Of a DNA stretch of 64,000 nt, positions 29,113-42,700 are shown in pieces; the first letter of the stretch is position 1; each line of letters starts with the position of its first letter. This stretch comes from Liolophura sinensis (lineage: Eukaryota; Mollusca; Polyplacophora; Chitonida; Chitonidae). The translations under genes and the position numbers were made by a program. The notes beneath the pieces were generated by a model. The model worked only from the letters and a program-made list of their open reading frames with translations. It had not been told where the DNA came from and did not search any database. The stretch is taken from NCBI RefSeq assembly GCF_032854445.1, contig NC_088307.1:6884001-6948000 (forward strand). The letters are read 5' to 3'.

Positions 29113-30099
29113 GTGAGTCTGTTGTGTATAGTGTTTTTTTGTTTTTTTTTAATTTTGATACAATGAAAACATTGAGAGAGCAAAAAAATTATGTTAAATC
29201 TCCAAAGAAAGCTTAAGAGTAGGGCCCTTTTTGGGAGGATCTGCCAGGTTATGTTCAACAAATATAAATTTTTTCATGGCCGATGTGGCCTCCAAATGAA
29301 GGCAAAAACTGTGCCTGCTTTTCCTTGGAAATTTGCACCTCACTTTCACCTGGATAATACACTTAGATGATGGGATTTACTTAATATGCATGGAAAAGTT
29401 GGTACCTCGTGACAGCCTAAGGAGATGTTTCATAAGGTTACATGCATACATGCAATCCAATATCCTAAAGGTAACTGATTGCATTCACACACTATTGGCT
29501 TCTCTGTGTCTTTTGTAATAGATGTAACTATTACTTTTGATTTTGAGTAAATTCTACTTTTCGCTCATTTTTCATTGAAAAATTTGTCTTAAATTTATGA
29601 GAAACAATCGCAATTATGGAATGAGAATATAATTTCCTTGCAGTTTAATGCAGACAGTGATGAGACTACATGACAACACATTCACATCTGGATGTGCGCT
29701 GATATCCTCTGCACAAACACTGGAAAGACATGTTTACAACGGACACACACTACAGAGGCCCATAATCCTCACTGTGCATGCATCACTCCCTATACCTTTC
29801 GCTTTACATCACTGCCTCCGCAAATGAATTTTGTACAGAAGTCAGAAAATGCAAACAATCCGCATAAACCTTTGTCTCTAACAATACTTTTTACACATAC
29901 ATCCTCTTTATCTAGAGTGTGTACAAAATGATTGCAACCTAAACCTAAAACAACTTTATTGATGACTGCTGATAAAATAGTTCTGTGGGAGGACGCACAT
30001 GATGTGGCTAAGCATATACAAGCCTATGTGTGTCTCACAGGCTCTTAAGGTCAAGCAAACCCAGGTCAGGTCATATCAAAGATGTTGAAAATGGTACTT

Positions 30100-30365
30100 G
30101 TTGCTGCCTCGCTTGGTGCTCAGTACTATGGGGTTAGAGCAAGGAAACAGGATTGGTTGGTCCGGTGTCGGTATAATGTGACTGGGTGAGGTGTCATGTC
30201 TGGTGTCTTCGGCATAATACTTCAGTGGTGGCAGCACTTTGGGGGCATGGACTCGCCCTGCCACAAGGAGACACGTGATATATACACTTGCTTAATGACT
30301 CCTCACCATCATATGACTGAAAAATTGTTAAGTACGACATTAAACCCTAAGCATTCATTCATTCG
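30100..30365 (+). mobile_element. Diverged family 2 SINE
   Basis: Ends in CATATGACTGAAAAATTGTT then AAACCCTAAGCATTCATTCA, the family 2 tail region in plus orientation; the upstream part is diverged. Confidence 0.6.
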
Positions 30366-30502
30366 TTCATTCCTAAGGTCAAACTTGACTTGGGGTGGCA
30401 TGTCCTGTAAGGAGTATGACAGAGACCATCCAAAGTGATGATGCAGAACATCTCTATTGTGTACTTCCCCACTTTAAATCCAGCTTTTGTTTTCTTCTTT
30501 AG

Positions 30503-30591
30503 GTTAATAATCAACAGTCTGAAGATGATAGAAAAGATAGCCACTATAAAAGGGAGGTAACCCCCCTGCCTTTGCCAGACCTGGCCACAAG
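30503..30591 (+). other. TSC1: TSC1 5' leader immediately upstream of the start codon
   Basis: An acceptor tttcttctttag ends at 30502, so the start-codon exon probably begins at 30503. The ATG sits in AAGATGGCGGC, a perfect YY1-type motif spanning the start, a layout common in housekeeping genes. Confidence 0.55.
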
Positions 30592-30715
30592 ATGGCGGCA
30601 GTGAAGGGCGGGACAGAGGGTAAAGATGTCACTGAGCTGTTTGACCTCCTGGAATCAAATGACACACAAGTTGTGGCAGAAATCAAACAGCTTATACAAG
30701 AAAACCTGAGCTCAA
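30592..30715 (+). CDS. TSC1: TSC1 coding exon 1
   Basis: Residues 1-41, [20 protein letters not shown] then ESNDTQVV. Donor gtgagt leaves one base (A), which joins CG of exon 2 as Thr. Confidence 0.95.
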
Positions 30716-33700
30716 GTGAGTTTTGATTGGACATTTTTGTTCTGAGCATAATTGTGGTGTTAGAAGCAAAGAAAACATTAAAATGAAGTACATGTAGTGC
30801 ATTAAACACTGTCTAGAAAATTAGTTTGAAATATTTCATTTTGCCAACCGAGTAAAATGGTTTGAAAACATCAGATTCTACAGTGGTCTGTGATTGATGG
30901 ATTTTCAGTGACGTCACATCCATGTTTTTTTCTCAAAACAGTCTTGTCAAGGTCCATTCTGCAAATGCATTCATAGCTGTACGTGTAAATGGGCATTTGG
31001 AGTATTGAAATTGAGCAGTATGTGTGTTATTTTTAAAATGGCAAAAATGAGATATCACTGCTCTTAATATGGTCAGAAAAGGTCACCGTAGAATCCAAAC
31101 TCTCAAATGTATTTCACCAGGCTGAAAAAATCGTAAAACATAAATCCAACTATTTTTGTGGACACTGTTTAATGGTCTTTCATCTGACATGTCTGTCACA
31201 TCTGTGACTTCCTTGTCTTTGAGTAACAAGATTTCAATTTTAGACTACACCATGTAGAACGTTACGTACATGTATATATTATTGTATGTGTGATTCTTGG
31301 ATTATGTGAACCATTTTTTGAATTTCTTGTACTTTTTATTAAAAAAACAATGTTTATTTTTTTTTTTTTTTTGACTGTTATTGTGTACCAGCGCGAGAGT
31401 CCTGGTTGTTGCACAGTCTCCTTGATTATTACTATGTCAGCCAATCAGAACGCACCATGGAGATTCTGGCGGGTGTGCGTGAGCCACATGACAAGGTAAC
31501 TGCATGTAGTTGCACACCTATAAGGTGACACCCATATGGTTTGAGGCCTTTTCTCATGATTCACATTACACAAATTACTGACTCATTCACTGATATGAAA
31601 TTTTACATCCCGTCCATGTAAAGGGTAGACTGCATTTTCCTTAAATAGATTGAAGTCATAGACATTGTGGAGTCTAGTAGTATACCTGTTAGTTGAGTAG
31701 TATAGCTGTGAAACCCAGTAGTATATGTGTGAAGTCTAGTAGTATAGTTGCGGAGTCTAGTGGGATATCTGTGGAGTCTAGCCATATAGCTGTGGAGTCA
31801 AGTAGTATAGCTGTGGAGTCTAGTCTGGATTTTACTGAAACTGCGAAAGATTTTATGTTCGACACTTACAAGTTAAATGTACACTGTAATGTTAGTCATT
31901 GATATACCTATTGACTTGTGGATTTCATGCTACCCTTTATGAAAATTTAACCCATTTTCTTTTAGAACTGAATTAGCACTTCAGATTTTGGAACGTTCAC
32001 TCCAGCATAGTTCAGTTAGCCTAGTTTACTTGTCAAGTCCTTACCTTAGTGGTGACATTTCTTGACCCAGTATCAGTTGTCTCCCTTTATTAGAGCTGAC
32101 TCACTCCTCAATATTGCCTTTCCTCTATATTTTCCCAGCATCTCTTTGACAAGCTAAATGATGGTTTGAAACATGCGCATCATAAACTACTGACCCTGAG
32201 GTTGTTGCTGTTCACTGTGATCAAGCAGCCATCTTGGATTCACAAACTGGTCCACTCTTCTGTCTTCAACAACATTATCAAGTGTCTGAAGGTAATGTAT
32301 CAAGGTTCGAAATGTGCTTGCCAATGTGGCTGATTTATGTTTGACTTACTTTCCAAGTTGGCCAAAACAATGTTGATTCACACAAATTTATTTCCAGTAC
32401 ATAGAGAAATATTTCAGTGACGAGTAACTTTCAGCCATTACCTCAGCGAACGCTGTCTGTGCTTGTCTTGGGAAATATAAAGGCTGTGAACAGCTTAAGT
32501 TTTTGGATTAGATCCGTCACTGAATGTACCCTACGCGGATATCACTCTTGAATTTCATTCATGTCTTGGACCTCATGATAATTTCATTAATTTAATAGCA
32601 TTGCTCTAGGACAAATTCACCAGTGGAATTTCCCTCTAGTGGTAGAAACTCTTGTTCCTCGTATGCAGGAGTAATTATACTCTGTATGTCATTCATTTGA
32701 AGTAGATTAAAGAATTTGTTCTATATGGAAAAAAAAAATGTGACCACTTTATGTTGAGGAAGAGCCACATTTTTGGTCTTCATTAATATTCATGATATAC
32801 TTTCTCTACATCAGTCATTGGGATACATGAGGTGGTGGGTTCAATCCCAGCCTTGGACGTAGGATTTTTGAGAAACCCCTGCTCCTTTTGTTCTCTGGAT
32901 ATTAGTGGCAATAAGCTGTTTTCAGGGCTGATATGCTCATTTGTGTGATCTGACATGAAGTTTGCTGGCGATAAACATACCTTCCATATTTACAGCATAT
33001 GTGCGTTAAAGACCTCCAAAAACTCAAAGTATGCATCACTAAATAGACCACTTAAAACTATGCATAAATAGACTTTCATTTATTTTATTAGATTTTTGTC
33101 AGAGTTAAAGGCGTTCAAACATTTGAATTCTAAGGTGGGCTTTACTGTCAGAGTTTAGGAACTCTGATGTCACAAGAAGTCACTAACCATGACACTGAAT
33201 GTTGGAATACTGTAAATGCTTTTTTATTCGTGCGGTATTATTAACATTTGTGGAATTGCAGTAAACACATTTCTGGGAAAATAAGCACCATCAAATACAA
33301 AACCCATGTAAGTAATTTATTAATGTAGCATGTGTTACACAGTTATAAATTCATTAATATGCACTAGAAATAAGCAATTAGAAATAGCTAATTAGAATGT
33401 ATTCCGGCTTTCACAAATCATGCTTAATTGGTTGTCAGTTAATCTTGCTTTCTTTAAAGGAGGCTTAGCTCCGTTTAAGTATAGCCACAATGCGGCGTTG
33501 TAGTTGATTTATTGCCGTGGTTAGAGACATACAAATCGATAATTTGCACTGATATGATGTACGTGATATGATATACATACGATGAGAATGGCTGTTTTTT
33601 TATCAATTGTACTTGGCTTCCAGTCAGATCATCTTTCCGACGCACGCGTTACCACACTTCACACTTCCTTTTCGTAATGATTATTTCTGAGAAATTTACT

Positions 33701-36700
33701 CAAATCTGTCACAGTTCACTCAAAGTTTCACTCACACTGCTGATGCATGAGAATTAAACAGTGGGATTTATTTATATCACATTTAATCCTTCGTCTTCTC
33801 CCGGAGTGAGTGACACGAATAATTGCTAACACCTCAGGTAAGGGCTTCATCTTATAAAGATTAACAGTCTTCAGAAGATTAAAAGCTTAGGAGGATTAAC
33901 TTACTTTGACTGATTAAGTTACTGTATTGTATAGAATTTTTGTCACATCTTACAGGTACAAACAAGTTTAAATGATAATATTGTTACTTGAATGCTTGAG
34001 TTATTTTATTACTTGAATTTTGATTTTCGTTTATCAGTTGTTCAAAAATTCTGTTACAATCCACGAAAGTTGATTCTCATGAATGTGTCTTCTTACCAAA
34101 CCCGGGAAAGTTTATGTCCACAAATAAAAGGCATTTACAGTAACTCTTTTTTACCCATGAGTGAAAGATTACTAAAATAATGTTCCCAAAAATGTATTCC
34201 TTCTGGGGGAAAAAAAGGTAATGTGACGTCAGAGTTCATAGATACTGTCAATATGGCTCATAAAGCCCATCATAGTATTCAAATATTTGAACGCCTTTCA
34301 ACACTTACAAAAAGTCTGAAAAAAATAAGAGTATAAATATAAATAAGTATTATAGCTCATAGTTTTCAGATGTCTGTATGATGAACCTTACTTCATATTC
34401 CAGCTTTCATTTATTTTAAACTTGCTCTGCAGTTGAAAATGTGTGCCTCATGATGAAAAGGTTGTCTTAGTTTCTTACCCAAGGGCTTTTGGTTTATTCT
34501 TTGCATGTTGATATCCTTAGCCTAGAGCCTGACCCTCCAATGGAATAGTGCATTTCACCTGAGGTCAGAAGTTCATAAGGGCCTAGAAATGATACTTCAG
34601 ACACCAACATTTTTCTGACAAGGAATTAATCAGATTTCACACCAAACTGAAATAAGGTGGATGAATCAACCCAAATACATCACTTGATATGAGCTACACT
34701 TTAGGTGAAGTACAGTAAGCCAGATAGCGTTTTCTAGAACTTTTCAAAATACTCGTGTGGCCCTATGAAAGTATAAGGCTGATGAATCAACCAGAATCAA
34801 GCAAAATGACTGGCCCCGATAGCACAGTTGGTAGAGTCTGCTTCGGGAGCGGTAGATTCAGGGTCAATCTTGGCTCATGTGAGTGAGTGAGTGAGTGCTT
34901 ACCAAAGACCTTAAAAGAGGAAGTTGTAATTTCCTTGCTTGGTGTTCTGCATGAAGGGGATAGTGCAACGACTGGTTGACCCGTATCAGTATAATGGCTC
35001 GGGCGGGCGGCTTACTTGTCTTCGGTAAGTCGTCTCAGTGAAGCAGCACAAGATAAAAGAGCTTTGGAAAATCCATCCTGCAACAAGGATGCACATTACA
35101 TGCACTCTAAGGATTCCTTTGTCATCATATGAGTGAAAAATTGTTAAGTACAATGTTAAACCCCAAGCACTCATTCACTCACTCAAGCAAAATGTGACAC
35201 AGGAAAACATGTAAACCTAAGGTTAAACACCAGTCAATAATTCGATCATTCCAGTATGACATGGACATCCCCACCCTGATGACTGGAGTCCTGGTAGTGA
35301 CAAATTACCTGCCTGTGGAGCCTGTGTCAATCACCTGTCACCTTAATGACATCTTTGATGTTTTCACTAGACTTCTGACATTCAGCAAGAAAAAGACAGG
35401 TGAGCCTATCTGTGTTATTATATATGGGCTGATGCCACAAATGAGTTTCGAATTGCTGTAACTGCCTTTTTTTTCGCTGACATTATTTTGCACGGATTGG
35501 CAACAACAACAAATTTACTGGATTTAAATTTCGCGGATACAGGGGGAGGCTTTAGCGTTGAGAGTGAACACAGCATGATTGGCTTTAAAATTAGCATTTA
35601 ATCTGCCTGTAGAGTGTATGATGCCATTCTTTATGTCTGTAAATGTATTCTTGCATACTAGTAAGCTAAAATAAATTTGTTTGAAACTCACAAAAATTCA
35701 GGTCATTTAACCTTGTTCTTCTTGAACCCCCTTTACCTCTGTAGTGGAAAGATTTTATGCTGGTTGCATATTTCACGGAAAAAGCATGACCGCAAAATCT
35801 GAGAAAGTAAATGTCTCGTAAATAAAAAGGCATTTACAGTACCCGAATTCTTCAACATTTCAACCACCTCTGCAACCAATATTTTGAAACATTCTGAGAG
35901 AACTGTTGGGTGTAGAGAAATAGTTTGCCCAGTTTTAGGAAACTTGTGTCTCTGTTAACACTAACAAATCATTTTAGCCTCATTTTCATAATAATTGTAT
36001 ATATAAATTCGAAAAGGGTAAAGATTTATAGTAAGTCAATTTTAAAACTTCCAACACACTTCCAACCAGCCCATGGGTATGAGTGAAAAAGCTTTAAGGA
36101 CTGTGTTAAACAACTGTCAAATGAATACATAAATTGCCTTGAAACAGAAGTAAACCTCATCAAGAGCACAGCTCCACTAGGTTTTAATGTACATGTGCAT
36201 GTCACCTCATTAAATGTATGTGTTCACCTGTGTAACCCAGCAGAAGGACAGAGCCTTGTTCATTAAGCACATGCAATGTGATGTTGTCATATGTACGATT
36301 TATGGATACTTTGCTATGAATCACTGCAGTGTTCAGTGCAAAATACTCTGTGTAACTATAAAAAGATGGCCGATGTATTGATTTTATATGGGGAGTCGGC
36401 AGCTGTTTGACATGAATTACTGAATCTATGCCGTGAATTTACTGTTCACAAATTAAATCAGTTTAGTGATGGATGGGTGTATATCTCTCATGGGCCAAGT
36501 AATTATTGTGACAAATTGAAACTGATTCATTTAGGTCTTAAATTTTGTAGAAACAGGCTTAAAACGGAGATTTTTATTTTAACACTGTGTGATCAAAAAA
36601 TCCCCAAGAGTACCCCCTTTTTATACTGGCATCAACCATTATGTTTTTCCCTGTTGGAATCCCTCACTTCCCTAATTGTTTTGGAGCCAGATATGTTCTG

Positions 36701-39700
36701 TTTGGGATATCCTGTACACCATCAACACTGCTTAATTAGCAAGAGATAATTTAGAACAATTATTAGATCAATATTAAGTAGAAGTGAAAACGTGTTTTTG
36801 AGTGAGGTGCAAAGAAGTCAAGTTTCAGAAATGTTTGGACATTTAAAAGAAAATTTACTTGTCACATTAGGCAGGTTACCATGCGGCAACCCCAGCTATG
36901 GAAACACAATTAATGAAGGAAAAGTTGTCATAAAGTTGTCATAAACCCAACACAGGTTGATGCGACATAAGTGAAAATGTTTGCTGCATTCTAATTCATT
37001 CTTCTTGAGGGAGAACTGAAATAATTACTTTATTTCTGAATGTTATAACATAAATTCTGGCCAATCTATATGTACCTGTAGGCCTATATATATACCTGTA
37101 GCTCTATATATAACTACAAAGGAAAGAATCTCTATAGGCCTATCTCTATGTATGGCTTTCGATTTTCTCACCCCTTTTCATTTGATCAACCTCACACTTT
37201 CCTGATCCAGGTGTATTGCTAGGGATCAAATCCAGACCAATGTTGAGTATATATTTGAAATCATGTATATTGTAGTACTGGGTACTCCCTTTAAAAAAAA
37301 TTATCTGTAATATTTTGTTAAGGTGCCTGTCGCAGGGATCTGTGTTCGACTTAAAGAGCCTTGTGTTTATCCCTGGACAAAGTGTATTTTGCTAATTTAC
37401 CCATTTTGCCAGGGAAATACTCTTAAGCGGTATATGGTCAGTGGATCTTAGCAGACAAGAGGCCATGGAAATTTGTCCCTTTGGTCATGGATAGTCATGA
37501 AAAAGTCATGGAATTTGATTTACCTGTAGGTGTACAAACCCTGAGTAAATGTCACAAAATATTATTTTTGGTTCTGAATCTTATAGTAGAATGTACTATT
37601 CTAGCAAACCTCGAAGCACCTTTCTAAAATCAACAGAACTCTGAGAATCAGGCCAAATGGGCAAGTGAAGTCATGGACAAAATTTATGGCCATTAGGGTA
37701 CTTTTATTTGTTGGATGTTTCATTATATAGGACACAAAAGGTGAGGATTACTGGCCTTGCCAAGGGAATTGAGGATTACCTTACTCTCACTACCCATGGG
37801 GCAGTGGAAACAATAAGCGATCAAAAATGCTTGTGTGGCCATGGAGGCTTGTATGGCCATTTACGCTTGTGTAGCCATGTAGGCTTGTGTAGCCATGTAG
37901 GCTTGTGTGGCCATTTACGTTTGTGTAGCCATGTAGGCTTGTGTGGCCATTTAGGCTTGTGTAGCCATGTAGGCTTGTGTAGTCATGTAGGCTTGTGTGG
38001 CCATTTACGTTTGTGTAGCCATGTAGGCTTGTGTGGCCATTTAGGCTTGTGTAGCCATGTAGGCTTGTGTAGTCATGTAGGCTTGTGTGGCCATTTACGT
38101 TTGTGTAGCCATGTAGGCTTGTGTGGCCATTTAGGCTTGTATGGCCATTTACGCTTGTGTAGCCATGTAGGCTTGTGTAGCCATGTAGGCTTGTGTGGCC
38201 ATTTACATTTGTGTAGCCATGTAGGCTTGTGTGGCCATTTAGGCTTGTGTGGCCATTTAGGGTTGTGTAGCCATGTAGGCTTGTGTGGCCATGTACGCTT
38301 GTGTGGCCATGTACGCTTGTGCGGCCATTTACGCTTGTTTAGCCATGTAGGCTTGTGTGGCCATTCACGCTTGTGTGGCCATGTAGGCTTGTGTGGCCAT
38401 TTACACTTGTGTAGCCATGTAGGCTTGTATGGCCATTTATGCTTGTGTAGCCATGTAGGCTTGTGTGGCCATGTACGCTTGTGTGGCCATGTAAGCTTGT
38501 GTGGCCATTTATGTTTGTGTAGCCATGTAGGCTTGTGTGGCCATTTACGCTTGTGTGGCCAGTCATGCTTGTGTGGCCAGTCATGCGTGTGTGGCCATTT
38601 ACGCTTGTGTGGCCATTTACTTGAGTGGGGTATTTAGCAACAATCAAAAAATAAATCAATAAATATTTATTTGTTGTTTTTCTTTTGTTTTTGTTTGTTT
38701 GTTTGTTTTTTTTGTTTTTTTTTTTGCTTTTGTTAGTAAAAAATAAAATATTAGGTCGCAAGAGAATGTATAAGAAATCAATCAATTGCAATAAATCGGT
38801 CAGTCTGTGTTTGGTTTCAGGTAACATCCCAGACATCTTCCTGCTTCACCTGCAAGTGGCCGTGTACGCACTCTTTCACCGCCTCTACGGGATGTTCCCT
38901 TGCAACTTCCTGGCGTACCTGCGCCACCATTTCATAAAGCGTGAACACCACGACGTATACCAGGAAGTTTTTAAGGTTAAGAATTTTGTCATACTACCAA
39001 AGTTATATACCATCTGGTCAGGACTTTACTTTCGATAGGGTTCACCAGCCCTCTACAAAGGGAAGCAAATCTTGTAAGTTGTGAAACGGCAGTGCCATCT
39101 ATCTGTTTGAATAACAGTATCAGCTATGACAATTCATGATTACTGGTGGTGATATTGAAATCAGATGTATTGTTATTTAATTAGGTACATGTGGAGGGCA
39201 CTGCTGTTTCATGAGTTACAAGATTTGTTTCCCTTTGTAGAAGGCTGGAGAACCCCATTCTTCATCACATCTCCTGTAAACTGAAACTAAGGGAATCTAA
39301 GCTGATTCATGTAAAGTGACAAGCATTTTTTGCGAAAAGACGAAATGTTCTAAAATTGCCAGTCTCTATTAGGATTACCAGACTTTCTTTGGAAAAGTGG
39401 ACACGAAAGTTTCATATCAGTAAAGTTATGAACATGGAATCTACAAAATCTGTTCAGTTTTTGTTTGCAGTAAAATCTTAACTTGGAGAAGGAGTTTTAT
39501 GGTGTCTGATTTAATAGTGGCAGATTCTCGTAAAACGGAAAAAATGAAATACATTTGAAACATTGGATTCTACGGTATCCTGTTTTGGCCATGTTGGGAC
39601 CAGTGAAGTCACATCAGGTTCCTGCCACTTAACATGCACAGACTGCTAGATTTCTTTGTTCTAAATGCATATTACTTGGTTTCTTTGTACATGTGTGTAG

Positions 39701-42700
39701 GGGTTCCAGCCAGCAGGGGGAACAAGAAGGGGTCGGTGATAGGCCGTCTCCCACTACCCTACTTCTCCTGCTGGTTGGGACAGTTGCGAGAACAGTACTA
39801 TTGGTTGTATTGTTGCTTTTTGTGTGTATGTAGCTTCACTTTTCAATCCACACAATGCTTTATCTTGTTTTATATGTATATGTATTTTTTTATTGGACTC
39901 TGAAGTACATGCTTCCAATATATTGTTTTCTCTGTGAAGGCCATGGGGAAGAACAGTTCCAGTGTAAATTGACCCAGCAACCATCAGTAAATAAAGATAT
40001 TCAGGGTTTCTGCTAGGCCCGTTTTGGAACCGGTAAACGGAACCAAAAGCTACCAAAAATTCCCCTTCAAACTAGCAAAATGAAATAAAGGAAAGGCTTT
40101 TCAATCACCAGTGGAATGTTTGCATCCTTTTACAGATGTGTTGACAGTAATAAATAGTAAAAGCACCAAAGAAACCAATCCCACAGACTCACCACACTCT
40201 TGTGTATCCACTGCATCACCACCGAGTCCCGTTCTGGATTCTCGTCAAACTTTCTGTTTTTAGTATCACTGTCTGAACCCTTTGACCCATTGCATGCGGG
40301 GATAGTGCATGCAGCACTAATAGCCCAACTTGCTACAGCATAATAGCTAGAACACATAGGTGTATAGTAGCTCAAAAATCCAGTCTAAAGATGGTCTATT
40401 TGACTGACCTCTTTGTACTTCAATAATTATGGGAAAATGCTTTTAAAAGTGACAAGATATTAACATTTGATATGTGAGATGATGTGCACTGGCAGGTCAG
40501 AAGGGTCAATCGCAGGTACTGCCTTTAAGGGATACTTGAAATATTTGGTTTTTATGTCTTATTCAAGGTGCTAAGCTGAACATACATTCCCAGTAACTCA
40601 GTCAATGATGTTATTTCTGACCATTGGCAGAAAATAGGCGTAAACAAAGAGGGGTTATTAACAGATATAAAATAAGCCTGAAACAATACATTTTTGGCAC
40701 AACTTCCTTTATTGCCCTAAACTATAATCTTTCCTTTAGAGTTCCTTTTAATGTGTGACAATTTCCTTTATTGCCCTAAACTATAATCTTTCCTTTAGAG
40801 TTCCTTTTAATTTGTGACAATTTCCTTTATTGCCCTAAACTATAATCTTTCCTTTAGAGTTCCTTTTAATGTGTCGTTTAAATAGTTTTTAACAAAACCA
40901 AATTTGTGACCGCACTTTCCACTCATGGTATCATTAATTTTTTAAGAGCATTGCATTATCTTGTTTTTAATTTATTTATTTATTTATTTATTTTTTAGTC
41001 ATGAACAGTTAGATTAAAACCCTACTGAGGTGAATTGACAAATTTTGCAGGTTTCAAGTGACCATTTGCTAACTATCACACTGTCGTCAGTGCTCTGGCT
41101 TTCATCTCCGTGCTGTAGTCTTTAGCATTAATTGCTTCAACCTTCCAATCAACACCAGTCATAATTTCCTTCAGTATGGTGCACATCTCCAGTTTTCATC
41201 TCATGTTGTCATGCAACAGGTATTTGTAGCCTATATTCAAAATTCAGTTTTGGCTGGTAGTTCGATTAGATTTTTTTTTTTTTTTTGCCAGCCAGTACAC
41301 ATTGCCTTTATGTCCATCTAACACAGAGGTGTTAAACTTTATTTTCTATTGGTTAATTTTCAGCCAATGATAGAACGTGTTCGTCTTCACCCACTCCTCA
41401 TCATAGGATCCAAAGAGTATGAAAGCACACCTCAAAGGTGAGTTCCTGCTCACTGTTTGCGTGGCCATGGGTCATGTTGTTTGAAATTGTATTAGCTAAT
41501 TCTTTTATTCAGGCATATTTTAAATTCAAATTTTAGCAAGTATCATATTACTTAGAATAACAACAGATTTACTTCATATTTAATATACTGTTGTGCAATT
41601 ATTTTTGGATTATGTTCAAAATTGAATGCTTGGCTTAAAGGTAAATCTGGTATTAAGTCTTAAAATAGTTTTGAACAACTGGGCCATGGTAACAATGCAT
41701 GTACAATAATTCCTAAAACTTCCTGCATATGAAAGAGCAACTTTCAGTGCAATTTATGCATCCTTTGAAGTTGATCTTGGAAGAAAAAAACTACATTTGT
41801 TTTTGGCCACTTTCAGGGCTTCACAAAAAGTGTGATTTTATCAGTATGTGCAGAATAATACCTTCATAATATACTTTAATAAACAGCTTGGAAATATGCG
41901 AAAGGTTGGAGAATTACAGTAAGTTATCCTCAGGGCCCAGGCCATTTGCATACTCCTACGTACATGCAAGTGGCAGAAGGCCAAGGATCCAGTGATTAAG
42001 GTGGTTACCTTTCACTCGCAAGGATACACACATTCTGGTCTTCACAGAATTTGGGGACATTCTTTTCTTTAAGACAAACCAGATATAGTCTCTTTTACTA
42101 AATTATAGATTTCATGAATTCTAGCAATAGAGGGCTGTGCTGTGCAGTATAAACAAAACCTGAATTTTACCTTTTTTGTCCAAAGTTCTCCATCTCAGGA
42201 TATGCTCTTACAAAAGTCCTCTACTTAGCTTAGTATCATGCTAAACATTTTTTGAATACACATTAAAGCATATTCTTGGCTGAATTTTTTTTTTTTTTTT
42301 TGAATTCTTGATACAGTGGTAGGAAGGTTTTTTCAGGCTGCCTCCATTTTGTTTTTTCACAGTTGCCTCCCCTGACATGCAAAGTCTTTCCATTTGTGTG
42401 TTTTTATACAAACATGTATAATCAAACTGATGATGGAAAAAATATGGTGTCCTAAATTCTCTTCCGTGTGGTTTTTTTTTTAAATATAAATCATTCTAAG
42501 GCACACAGTCACTTTTTTTTGTAAATGATCTGTAGGTTATGGTACCACAAGGTGAGGCAATTTACCAAAAAAGCTAAGAAAAAATGTTTAACATTATTCC
42601 ATATTATCATATGTAAATGTATTGGTTGTCAGTTTGTTATTATTAATTTATTTGTTTAGGGAATGTCAGTGGACAGCAGTTCTTACACATCTGATTTTGT

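Larger units (their letters stand above)
24765..30502. other. Divergent intergenic region between SNAPC4 and TSC1
   Basis: About 5.7 kb between the two divergent genes. It holds the promoter motif near 25016, candidate 5' exons, a small ORF at 25423-25683, ~200-bp degenerate tandem repeats (about 25990-27110), three family 1 SINE copies or pieces, GT-rich runs, and a divergent family 2 SINE near 30100-30365. I see no other gene. Confidence 0.6.

Noticed and set aside
37708-38637. 309-codon Cys/His-rich plus-strand frame
   Set aside because: Created by the 18-bp period of a minisatellite; no splice connection, and the antisense strand is equally open.
39680-39800. GC-richer segment after an acceptor-like gtgtgtag in TSC1 intron 5 as an extra exon
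   Set aside because: In the phase left by exon 5 it meets a stop, and hamartin needs no sequence here.
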